Shown here: positions 1-5,276 of the stretch, one piece after another
Numbering within the stretch: the stretch's first letter is position 1
How the letters are laid out: every line of letters starts with the position of its first letter
NCBI GenBank assembly: GCA_021819225.1
Contig: JAKARU010000074.1
Coordinates: 1-5,276, forward strand
DNA: 5,276 bases
Direction of reading: 5' to 3'
DNA from: Thermoplasmata archaeon
Lineage (GTDB): Archaea > Thermoplasmatota > Thermoplasmata > Thermoplasmatales > Thermoplasmataceae
Position numbers and translations under genes: made by a program
Notes under the pieces: model-generated
What the model saw: the letters and a program-made list of their open reading frames with translations, nothing else
Database searches by the model: none
Told to the model about the DNA's origin: nothing

Positions 1-668
1 AAGCTTCCCAGGGCACCAGCAATTATTATGTGATGATCACGGACTCGGTGGCAGTTCCTACAGGACCCAACCAGGCAAACGGGCTTACATTTGCAAAGTA
101 TTTCGCATCATTCTCCGGTAACAAGGTATTTGCACAATACAAGGCAACTTCTTTCTACAAGAATGAAACAAATGATATCTACAACACACCCGCACAGTAT
201 TACAGTCACCAGCAGGCAGCCGCGACTCCTGCAAGCAACTGGGTATACCAGCTTTCAGATGGAGGTCTATTTGCAGGACCTCTCGCCTCTGCGGAATCAG
301 CCATGACATCATTCTCTGAAACATTCCACAACGGCAGTGGAGCAGCAACATATGAGGCCGCATCCAGTGTTCTGGACAAGGCAATGATAAGTATGGAAAG
401 CTCAGAGGAAGCTGACTGGGAAGCTGCAAACGCTCTTGGACTCGGATACATGGGATCACCTGGACACATGTTTGGTGGATATCTTCCAACATGGGCAGAC
501 ACATCAGCGAACACGACAGCATCATCATACGGCCTTGTAAAGGCAGACAGTGCACATGCAAACAGTCCGGCCCACAGTGACGCCACTCAGTACATATATG
601 TGTCTCCATTTACGCTATCCTATCTGGAGAACATGGTTGCAACCGGAATAACAAACATAAAAAGCTGA
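1..668 (+). CDS. Sugar-binding protein of ABC transporter, C-terminal part (5' truncated by window)
   Basis: This is the last part of an extracellular solute-binding protein, which captures a substrate outside the membrane and delivers it to the permease pair encoded next. The reading frame is open from the first base (first full codon at 3), so the GTG at 30 is an internal valine codon and the true start lies left of the window. About 221 residues are visible, roughly half of a typical CUT1 binding protein. The segment is rich in Ala, Ser, Thr and aromatic residues, has almost no Cys, and carries three N-glycosylation sequons (Asn codons at 162, 330 and 510), as expected for an archaeal surface protein. 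No C-terminal membrane helix is present, so any anchor must be N-terminal. I do not recognise the specific ligand. The call rests mainly on position: it ends 5 bp before two permease genes and an ATPase gene. In sampled lines its G+C is near 50%, higher than in the permeases. Confidence 0.8.
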   Translation, partial: ASQGTSNYYVMITDSVAVPTGPNQANGLTFAKYFASFSGNKVFAQYKATSFYKNETNDIYNTPAQYYSHQQAAATPASNWVYQLSDGGLFAGPLASAESAMTSFSETFHNGSGAATYEAASSVLDKAMISMESSEEADWEAANALGLGYMGSPGHMFGGYLPTWADTSANTTASSYGLVKADSAHANSPAHSDATQYIYVSPFTLSYLENMVATGITNIKS

Positions 669-673
669 TTTAA

Positions 674-1537
674 ATGAAGAGATTAAAAACAACAATTCTC
701 TTCTCAGTACCCGCCCTTATTTTTGGCGGTATACTGTTATATTTTATTTTTTGGAATTTAAGGAATTCATTTCTTGATTATTCGCTCGTACATTCGCATC
801 CTATATTTGTAGGTCTTAAAACATACCAGCTAGTTTTTTCAGATCCATCATTCACTACTTCATTAGAGAGGTCTCTTATCTGGAGCGCTGCTCTCGTGGG
901 AGGCGGTAATGCAATTGGCATATTTATTGGGTCGTTTATATTCTTCCTGAAAAGAGATAGAGTAAAAACAGTATTTACCTCTATTTTCATTTATCCACTG
1001 GCAATTTCCAGTGCAGCGGCAGCTGTCATCTGGACATGGCTCTTCAATATTCACTCAGGAATCAATACAATACTTGGTCCACTCCACCTTCCGACACCGC
1101 TATGGCTCGACAGTTCACACTCTGCTTTTGCTAGCCTTATATTGGTGTCATTATGGATGTATTCTGGTATTTCTGCACTATTCTATCTCGCAGCTTTCCA
1201 GAATGTTGATAAAAGCCAGTTGGAATCAGCAAAAATTGATTCTGCAGGGCCCATCAGGGTTTTAGGAAGAATTCTGCTTCCCAATGCCAAGAATGCATTC
1301 ATAGTTTCAACCGCAATACTTTTCCTTTTTGCATTGAGGATATTTTCTTTAGCTTATGTGGCACTGGGTCTCAACCCCTTCATTGAAACTGCGGTTTTAA
1401 AAATGTACTTTTATTATACGACCGAGTACTTCTCTGAATCATCTGTAGCCAGCATCGTACTCGTAGTGATTGCAATAGTGGTGGTAATACCATACGCACT
1501 TTACGGATTAAAGAGGTGGATGATAAATGAATCGTAA
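674..1537 (+). CDS. Sugar ABC transporter permease subunit 1 (MalF/UgpA-like, GlcT position)
   Basis: This is an integral membrane subunit forming half of the translocation pore of a CUT1 carbohydrate ABC importer. The 287-residue product has six predicted membrane segments, at about 7-27, 70-92, 103-124, 151-173, 207-230 and 258-278. The cytoplasmic EAA loop that docks to the ATPase spans residues 183-203 (Glu184, Asp189, Gly192, and Leu202-Pro203 closing it). An extracellular stretch near residues 46-60 (VGLKTYQLVFSDPSF) matches the usual 'VGLxNY...DPxF' pattern of the first permease in these operons. The ATG at 674 lies 5 bp after the binding-protein stop and has no clear Shine-Dalgarno sequence, so translation is probably coupled or reinitiated. 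The gene overlaps the next permease by 11 bp. By order it corresponds to GlcT of the Sulfolobus GlcSTUV system, but the substrate is not determined by the sequence. Confidence 0.92.
   Translation: MKRLKTTILFSVPALIFGGILLYFIFWNLRNSFLDYSLVHSHPIFVGLKTYQLVFSDPSFTTSLERSLIWSAALVGGGNAIGIFIGSFIFFLKRDRVKTVFTSIFIYPLAISSAAAAVIWTWLFNIHSGINTILGPLHLPTPLWLDSSHSAFASLILVSLWMYSGISALFYLAAFQNVDKSQLESAKIDSAGPIRVLGRILLPNAKNAFIVSTAILFLFALRIFSLAYVALGLNPFIETAVLKMYFYYTTEYFSESSVASIVLVVIAIVVVIPYALYGLKRWMINES
1513..1520 (+). promoter_or_regulatory. Shine-Dalgarno site for the second permease
   Basis: GAGGTGGA lies inside the end of the first permease gene and ends 6 nt before the ATG at 1527. It closely matches the archaeal 16S 3'-end complement (GGAGGTGATC type). 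It is the clearest ribosome site in the window and fixes the start of the overlapping second permease. Confidence 0.75.
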
Positions 1538-2366
1538 AAATGTAGTTTTTCAAATCAGGAGGGCACTGAATAATGTCGTTTTGATAGTTCTTGGCGCTCT
1601 ATGGCTCATACCAGCATACGCATTACTTATTGATGGCCTTAAAACTACCAGCGGAGTGCTGACAACACCAGTTCTTCTACCTGCAGCTTTCTCTTTCGGT
1701 GCGATGCATATAGTTATAGACGCGCTTTCAAGACCCATTCTGAACAGTATTTTATATGTTCTTCCGGTTGCAGTGATCTCCACTTTCGTGGGTTCTTTGG
1801 CAGCATTTTATTTCTACAAGGTAACTTCTTTCCTCAACTCTACAATTTTTACAATAATTGCAATAGCCACCTTTGTTCCATACCAGATAACTCTGGTGCC
1901 TCTTATAAAATTGGTAGTTTCCATTGGAATATTCAATAGCACCTATGGACTTATTTTCGCATTTCTCATATTCTATCTGCCTACTGGCGCTTTGCTAATG
2001 TCCATATTTATAGCGGTTCTTCCCAGGACAACCCTGGAATCTGCGAGGGTGGATGGGGCAAGCGATTTTACAGTTTTCAGAAGAATTGTCATACCACTTA
2101 CTCTACCGGGGATGATCTCAACTTTCATTTTCATACTGATAGAAACATGGAATAATTTCTTCATCCCGTTGGTCCTTATATCCAGTTCAAGCAGGCGGAC
2201 AGCGGCAGTAGCACTGTTAAGCTATACAGGAGGATACGGTACACTATACAACGAGAGTTTTGCAGCAGCTTTTATAGCATCACTTATACCATTGGCAATC
2301 TTTATAGTACTCGGAAGGTATTTTGTAAGAGGCTTAATGGCATTTGGAAGCGGCGCAAAAGGATAA
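1527..2366 (+). CDS. Sugar ABC transporter permease subunit 2 (MalG/UgpE-like, GlcU position)
   Basis: This is the second membrane-spanning subunit of the importer and would pair with the preceding permease. The product is 279 residues, a normal length for the family. Membrane segments are predicted at about 15-36, 73-97, 105-130, 139-164, 195-220 and 248-270. The EAA loop occupies residues 170-190 with the canonical pattern LESARVDGAS (Glu171, Asp176, Gly177) followed by RRIVIP (Pro190). The C-terminus, YFVRGLMAFGSGAKG, is the 'F-x-RGL...GAxKG' ending typical of MalG-type CUT1 permeases. The ATG at 1527 is supported by a strong ribosome site and overlaps the upstream gene by 11 bp, which suggests translational coupling and 1:1 production of the two permeases. 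The gene corresponds by position to Sulfolobus GlcU. Confidence 0.93.
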   Translation: MNRKNVVFQIRRALNNVVLIVLGALWLIPAYALLIDGLKTTSGVLTTPVLLPAAFSFGAMHIVIDALSRPILNSILYVLPVAVISTFVGSLAAFYFYKVTSFLNSTIFTIIAIATFVPYQITLVPLIKLVVSIGIFNSTYGLIFAFLIFYLPTGALLMSIFIAVLPRTTLESARVDGASDFTVFRRIVIPLTLPGMISTFIFILIETWNNFFIPLVLISSSSRRTAAVALLSYTGGYGTLYNESFAAAFIASLIPLAIFIVLGRYFVRGLMAFGSGAKG

Positions 2367-2375
2367 GTGAAATCT

Positions 2376-3515
2376 ATGGTTAAAATAAAACTTGAAAACA
2401 TTACCAAAATTTTTGGAAAGAAAGGAAAGGAGTTCAAGGCACTCGATGATATTTCGTTCGAAATTCCAGGTTCTTCCTTTTATGGAGTTCTGGGTGCCAG
2501 TGGAGCAGGAAAGACAACTGTAATGAGAATTATAGCTGGACTTGAAACCCCAACAATGGGCAAGCTATACTTCGACGATGAACTTGTTGCTGCTGACAAT
2601 AAGGATTTGGTGCCTGTTGAGACTAGGAATGTGGGTATGGTTTTCCAGAACTGGGCTCTTTACCCTCATCTATCAAATTATGAAAATATAGCTTTTCCCC
2701 TCAAGGTTCGTCACTGGACAGCGGATGCCATAAATTCAAGGATTAATGAACTTGCAGAAATCCTTGGTATAAAAGAAATCATCCACAAACGACCAGGACA
2801 GGTAAGTGGTGGGCAGCAGCAAAGAGTGGCTGTAGCCAGGGCACTTGCAAAAAATCCTGCACTTCTATTGCTGGATGAGCCTTTCAGTAATCTTGATGCA
2901 AACTCAAAGGACGACGCAAGGAGCCTTGTGAGGGAGGTACAGAAATCACTTGGGGTTACAGCAGTTATCGTATCCCACGATCCTTCTGATATCTTTTCAC
3001 TTGCACAGGAGGTTGCGGTTATATCCCTTGGGACGCTTGGTCAGGTTTCAACTCCGGATGAACTCTACGACTATCCAAAGAGCGTAAAAGTTGCCAGCAC
3101 ACTTGGCGAAATTAATTTCATAGACGCATCATTGTCCAAAAATAGTGGAGATTATAACCTTCTGATAGCAGATGATGTAAAGATAAGCGGGGTGGATTTC
3201 AAAGGGACCGGAAACAATATCTCGGACAAAGTTAAAGTTGGAATCAGACCAGAGGATCTAACTGTACATAAAGTAGGGCATAAGAAGGATGTTTCTTTCG
3301 GGGAGGACTGGCTGCCAATGGGTGAATTCAAGGCTTCGTCTTCTAATTATTCCCAGGGGAATTTCATGGTTACCCTGCAGGATCAGAAAGCAACCATGAA
3401 GATTAGTGCACTCAGCAGGGAAGTCATAAATCCGGGTGATATGGTAAACCTGTACGTAAATCGGGAAAAAATAAAATTCTTCGACCCCTCCTCAGGGGAG
3501 AGAATCTCTTCCTGA
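2376..3515 (+). CDS. glcV: Sugar ABC transporter ATP-binding subunit, GlcV-like
   Basis: This is the cytoplasmic ATPase that powers the sugar importer, 379 residues from the ATG at 2376. Seen motifs: Walker A GASGAGKT (40-47, Lys46), Q-loop Gln91 in VFQNWALYPHLS, signature VSGGQ (143-147), Walker B LLLLDEP (Asp167, catalytic Glu168), D-loop SNLD (171-174) and H-loop His201. Phe13 fits the aromatic residue that stacks on adenine. A TOBE-type regulatory domain follows from about 245, with KVGIRPEDLTV at 287-297. From memory, the N-terminal half and this C-terminal domain both align along their length with Sulfolobus solfataricus GlcV (shared elements include LYFDD, MVFQ-WALYP and GIRPED, with a similar ending). 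It is some 25 residues longer than GlcV, partly as an acidic or serine-rich tail. An in-frame GTG at 2367 directly abuts the permease stop. I prefer ATG 2376 because GlcV-type proteins begin with MVxI. Only a weak ribosome site is visible. Confidence 0.93.
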   Translation: MVKIKLENITKIFGKKGKEFKALDDISFEIPGSSFYGVLGASGAGKTTVMRIIAGLETPTMGKLYFDDELVAADNKDLVPVETRNVGMVFQNWALYPHLSNYENIAFPLKVRHWTADAINSRINELAEILGIKEIIHKRPGQVSGGQQQRVAVARALAKNPALLLLDEPFSNLDANSKDDARSLVREVQKSLGVTAVIVSHDPSDIFSLAQEVAVISLGTLGQVSTPDELYDYPKSVKVASTLGEINFIDASLSKNSGDYNLLIADDVKISGVDFKGTGNNISDKVKVGIRPEDLTVHKVGHKKDVSFGEDWLPMGEFKASSSNYSQGNFMVTLQDQKATMKISALSREVINPGDMVNLYVNREKIKFFDPSSGERISS

Positions 3516-3527
3516 TCTTCTATTGGT

Positions 3528-3554
3528 GAAAATAATATTTTTATTTTGTAAAAA
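3528..3554 (-). terminator. T-rich terminator of the glucose dehydrogenase gene
   Basis: Read on the minus strand, about 38 nt beyond the dehydrogenase stop, the A runs at 3550-3554 and 3529-3532 become T5 and T4 tracts in an AT-rich context. The same gap therefore offers oligo-T stops to transcripts from both sides. Confidence 0.45.
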
Positions 3555-3571
3555 TTCTTTCTTATGTTTTC
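3536..3571 (+). terminator. T-rich terminator of the transporter operon
   Basis: Beginning about 20 nt after the ATPase stop there is a T5 run (3538-3542), a T4 run (3544-3547) and further T-rich stretches to about 3570, with no convincing hairpin directly in front. Archaeal RNA polymerase commonly terminates at such oligo-T tracts. The position between convergent genes fits. Confidence 0.55.
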
Positions 3572-3591
3572 GTAACCAGATAAGTTCGAAG

Positions 3592-4683
3592 TTACCACGA
3601 GATTTTTACCTTAATTTCTCCAGGTTCCTTTGATGCCAATGCTTTAAGGACCGAATCTCTGTCATTTATTCTAACTTTCCTTGTTATGAATTCTCTTGTT
3701 ATATTCGGCCATATGCTGTTCCACTGGGCAAGCCTAAGCATTGCTTTCTGGAAATGCGGTTTCTGTCCGTTAATCAGCCCAACAACTGAAAGTGATTTGT
3801 AAACAAACTTCTGAAGATCTGTTGCATTAAGTAGGGCAGATCCAGATGAGGAAAACCCAAAAATACCAAGTATGCCGTTATTTTTCAATATTTTTATGGA
3901 ATCAGCAACCAGATCTGCCGAGCTGCCTGAGGCTTCTATAACAAGGTCAAAAAATCTGCCGGACCTGAAAATGGAATTAAAATCATTCCCTGTATTGATA
4001 TATTCAATGCCAGCAGTCCCGAAGATTTTATTTTCTTTCTCTGTAGCTTCTCTTCTATTGGCAATACAAACCATAAAACCCTCGCTCTTGAGTAGAAGGC
4101 CCATCAATATTCCAATAGTTCCAGTACCAATAACGAGTGCTTTCCTGCAGTTGTAAGTTCCATCCCTGCAAGTCCAGATCATCCTCTTTTGAATACTTAT
4201 GATCTCTTCAAAGGATTTCTCCAGGTCAGATAAGGGTTGAGCCAGAATTGCAACCTCCCTGATCTCCCTGGGAACAAGAACCAGGTATTCCTCACCATCT
4301 GTAATCTTCTCCCTCATGAAGCCGTGCATTCCAGAAATTCCTGCCTCTATGAAGAGGCCAGTCTCGCAAAAATCAGGTCTTCCTGCTATACAGTTAAGAC
4401 ATTTTCCACATCCTCTCCTGTTTACTGGCATAACAATGTCACCTTTCCTCAGGAATTCGCCGTCGTCCTCAAGAATCCCGATAGCTTCGTGGCCGAGAAC
4501 CAGGTAATTATTCCCCTCTGGAGGGGATGCTGCATGCATAATCCCATTGACTATTTCCCTGTCAGTTCCGCAGATTCCATTTTCAAGAATCCTTATATTC
4601 AATTCATCAGTGTTTTTTTGATTCAAATCAATTTCCGAAATATTAACTCCTTTTAATGGCGGATTCACTGTTATAGCTTTCAT
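3592..4683 (-). CDS. gdh: Zinc-dependent glucose/aldose 1-dehydrogenase (NAD(P)+), Sulfolobus GDH-1 type
   Basis: This cytoplasmic medium-chain dehydrogenase oxidises aldoses such as glucose and galactose to the lactone with NAD(P)+, the entry step of archaeal non-phosphorylated Entner-Doudoroff pathways. The 363-residue length is normal. Catalytic zinc site: Cys38 (in GICGTDREIVNG), His65-Glu66 (LVLGHEAIG) and Gln149 (ILAQPLSD). Structural zinc: Cys92, Cys95, Cys98 and Cys106. Sugar-contact equivalents of the Sulfolobus enzyme are Thr40, Asn88, Glu113, Asp153 and Asn305. The nucleotide fold has GTGTIG (186-191), and NRR (209-211) is placed to bind the NADP 2'-phosphate. From memory it matches S. 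solfataricus GDH-1 along its whole length (shared blocks include MPVNRRGCG, GRPDFCETG and NGQKPHFQ) and is less close to Thermoplasma acidophilum GDH. Odd point: Tyr295 stands where SsGDH-1 has His297. It is convergent with the transporter operon and has its own likely promoter. Confidence 0.95.
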   Translation of the reverse strand: MKAITVNPPLKGVNISEIDLNQKNTDELNIRILENGICGTDREIVNGIMHAASPPEGNNYLVLGHEAIGILEDDGEFLRKGDIVMPVNRRGCGKCLNCIAGRPDFCETGLFIEAGISGMHGFMREKITDGEEYLVLVPREIREVAILAQPLSDLEKSFEEIISIQKRMIWTCRDGTYNCRKALVIGTGTIGILMGLLLKSEGFMVCIANRREATEKENKIFGTAGIEYINTGNDFNSIFRSGRFFDLVIEASGSSADLVADSIKILKNNGILGIFGFSSSGSALLNATDLQKFVYKSLSVVGLINGQKPHFQKAMLRLAQWNSIWPNITREFITRKVRINDRDSVLKALASKEPGEIKVKISW

Positions 4684-4735
4684 GAACTACCACACCTTCC
4701 TCTGTTCAGTATGTTAGCTCAGGATAAGTATTATG
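4684..4735 (-). promoter_or_regulatory. Candidate promoter and ribosome site of the glucose dehydrogenase gene
   Basis: On the minus strand the region reads through an A/T-rich box, AATACTTATCC (about 4722-4732), a possible archaeal TATA element. Using the usual spacing of about 25 nt, transcription would start near 4700 and leave a leader of some 17 nt. That leader carries GGAAGGTG (4693-4700), a reasonable Shine-Dalgarno sequence about 9 nt before the ATG at 4683. The TATA match is imperfect and the start point is inferred. Confidence 0.45.
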
Positions 4736-4744
4736 ATGCACCAT

Positions 4745-4756
4745 GAAAAAATTATC
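4745..4756 (-). terminator. Possible oligo-T terminator of the DUF998 gene
   Basis: About 50 nt past the stop of the DUF998 gene the minus strand reads GATAATTTTTTC, with a T6 run at 4746-4751. It lies upstream of the candidate dehydrogenase TATA box and would separate the two transcripts. Low G+C alone could produce it. Confidence 0.3.
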
Positions 4757-4790
4757 AAAGTACGGGATGGGATTAACAATTGTATCAATG

Positions 4791-4804
4791 AGTAATAAGT
4801 AATA
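4791..4804. repeat. Two perfect 7-bp tandem copies of AGTAATA
   Basis: AGTAATA occurs twice without a gap immediately downstream of the DUF998 stop codon (4809-4807 on the minus strand). It is too short to assign a function and may be a simple slippage product. Flanking GAGT and ACTC give it slight dyad symmetry. Confidence 0.4.
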
Positions 4805-4806
4805 AC

Positions 4807-5276
4807 TCACTCTTTACCGTACTTTCCTATGATCCATCCTCCAAAGCCCAGAGCCCAGAGAAGGTTAGGGTATACTATAAGTCTCTCCATACCACCCTTT
4901 CCAAGCCCCAGGTATACTCCCGGCACATAAAGTATAAGGGAGATGAGTCCAATGGTTCCAAGAATTACCCAGAGTGCGGACATAGTATTCCGCAGTTTCC
5001 ATATTATGAAATACGGGGCAATTGAAGCCATTAAAAATACAATTAGTGATGAGTATGTGTGCAGGGATCCAGTCGTTTCAGGAAAAACACCTACACCCAT
5101 TGCCCCTATTCCCGCCAGAATCAAAACAATACGCAGAGGCATGGAAAACTTCTCAAGGAAAATACCTGAAATTATTATGGCAATTCCCAGCAGAATGATT
5201 GAAGTGTTGAATATGTAGGCAGTGCTTCCAACCCCCAGATCACTGATATAGTTATTGGCAATGCTATAACCCGGGT
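4807..5276 (-). CDS. DUF998-type integral membrane protein (5' truncated by window)
   Basis: This is a multi-pass membrane protein of unknown function, resembling the DUF998 family. The frame stays open from the stop at 4807 to the right edge, adding 44 residues upstream of the methionine at 5142, so that methionine is internal and the true start lies beyond 5276. The 155 visible residues show five membrane segments, at about 20-40, 46-64, 73-93, 98-118 and 131-150. Family-like motifs are NNYISDLGVGSTAYIFN near the visible start (the ISDLG...FN signature that follows the first helix), VGVFPE with a downstream His72 in SLHTYSS, and GKGGMERLIVYP at 125-136 near the C-terminus. One N-terminal helix is therefore probably missing. 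The basic KYGKE end is likely cytoplasmic. It is co-directional with the dehydrogenase, but the 123-bp gap with a likely promoter argues against one operon. The family recognition is good; no biochemical role can be given. Confidence 0.85.
   Translation of the reverse strand, partial: PGYSIANNYISDLGVGSTAYIFNTSIILLGIAIIISGIFLEKFSMPLRIVLILAGIGAMGVGVFPETTGSLHTYSSLIVFLMASIAPYFIIWKLRNTMSALWVILGTIGLISLILYVPGVYLGLGKGGMERLIVYPNLLWALGFGGWIIGKYGKE

Noticed and set aside
85..609. Long open frames on the minus strand opposite the binding-protein gene (also 206-586)
   Set aside because: Their translations are rich in Cys, Met and His with no coherent fold or family motif, and they lie wholly opposite a well-supported gene, so they are antisense shadows.
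2367..2375. GTG start giving a three-residue longer ATPase
   Set aside because: GlcV-type proteins begin MVxI, which matches the ATG at 2376; the GTG remains only a possibility.
4237..4656. A 139-codon open frame on the plus strand within the dehydrogenase region
   Set aside because: It is antisense to the zinc-binding and catalytic domain of the dehydrogenase, whose motifs are unmistakable; its own product shows no recognisable pattern.
3592..4683. Assignment as a general alcohol or threonine dehydrogenase
   Set aside because: The GICGTDREIVNG start, the NRR cofactor motif and the NGQKPHF block match archaeal glucose dehydrogenases specifically, and the Gln149 zinc position fits that family.
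4943..5218. A 91-codon plus-strand frame opposite the DUF998 gene
   Set aside because: The opposite strand has membrane helices and family motifs continuing through the whole interval; the plus-strand product is unremarkable.
1..5276. tRNA or rRNA genes, CRISPR arrays, insertion sequences, toxin-antitoxin or defence genes
   Set aside because: The window is almost fully covered by ordinary transport and metabolic genes; the two gaps (76 and 123 bp) hold no cloverleaf, regular repeats or terminal inverted repeats that I can see.

Overview
The window is protein-coding DNA from an archaeon, most likely an acidophilic heterotroph of the Thermoplasmatales or a close relative. The grounds are indirect. 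The ATPase and the dehydrogenase both resemble the Sulfolobus solfataricus proteins GlcV and glucose dehydrogenase 1, as I remember those sequences. Arginine is written mostly with AGG/AGA and isoleucine often with ATA, gene ends have T-rich tracts, and one start has a GAGGTGGA-type ribosome site. G+C looks to be in the low forties by eye, higher than I would expect for Sulfolobus. A member of the Sulfolobales or an uncultured acidophile remains possible.

Layout. Positions 1-3515 (+ strand) hold a carbohydrate ABC transporter operon of the CUT1 type. In order it encodes the C-terminal part of an extracellular sugar-binding protein (5' end outside the window), two six-helix permease subunits, and a GlcV-like ATPase with a TOBE domain. 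The genes are separated by 5 bp, overlap by 11 bp and are separated by 9 bp respectively, so they are almost certainly one transcript. Its promoter lies upstream of the window. A 76-bp T/A-rich gap (3516-3591) then separates it from a convergent gene at 3592-4683 (- strand) encoding a zinc-dependent glucose/aldose 1-dehydrogenase of the medium-chain alcohol dehydrogenase superfamily. After a 123-bp gap with a likely archaeal promoter comes another - strand gene, running from 4807 off the right end. It encodes a DUF998-type integral membrane protein; its apparent start at 5142 is only an internal methionine.

How the genes fit together. A sugar-binding protein, permeases and ATPase import a sugar, and the neighbouring dehydrogenase would oxidise an aldose such as glucose or galactose to its lactone. 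That is the first step of the non-phosphorylative or semi-phosphorylative Entner-Doudoroff pathway of thermoacidophilic archaea. The functional link is inferred from proximity and family similarity. The substrate of this transporter cannot be read from the sequence. The DUF998 protein has no known role here.

I see no RNA gene, CRISPR array, insertion sequence or obviously new system. The points most worth a second look are the incomplete DUF998 gene, a tyrosine where SsGDH-1 has a sugar-proximal histidine, and the transporter/dehydrogenase pairing with Sulfolobus-like relatives.
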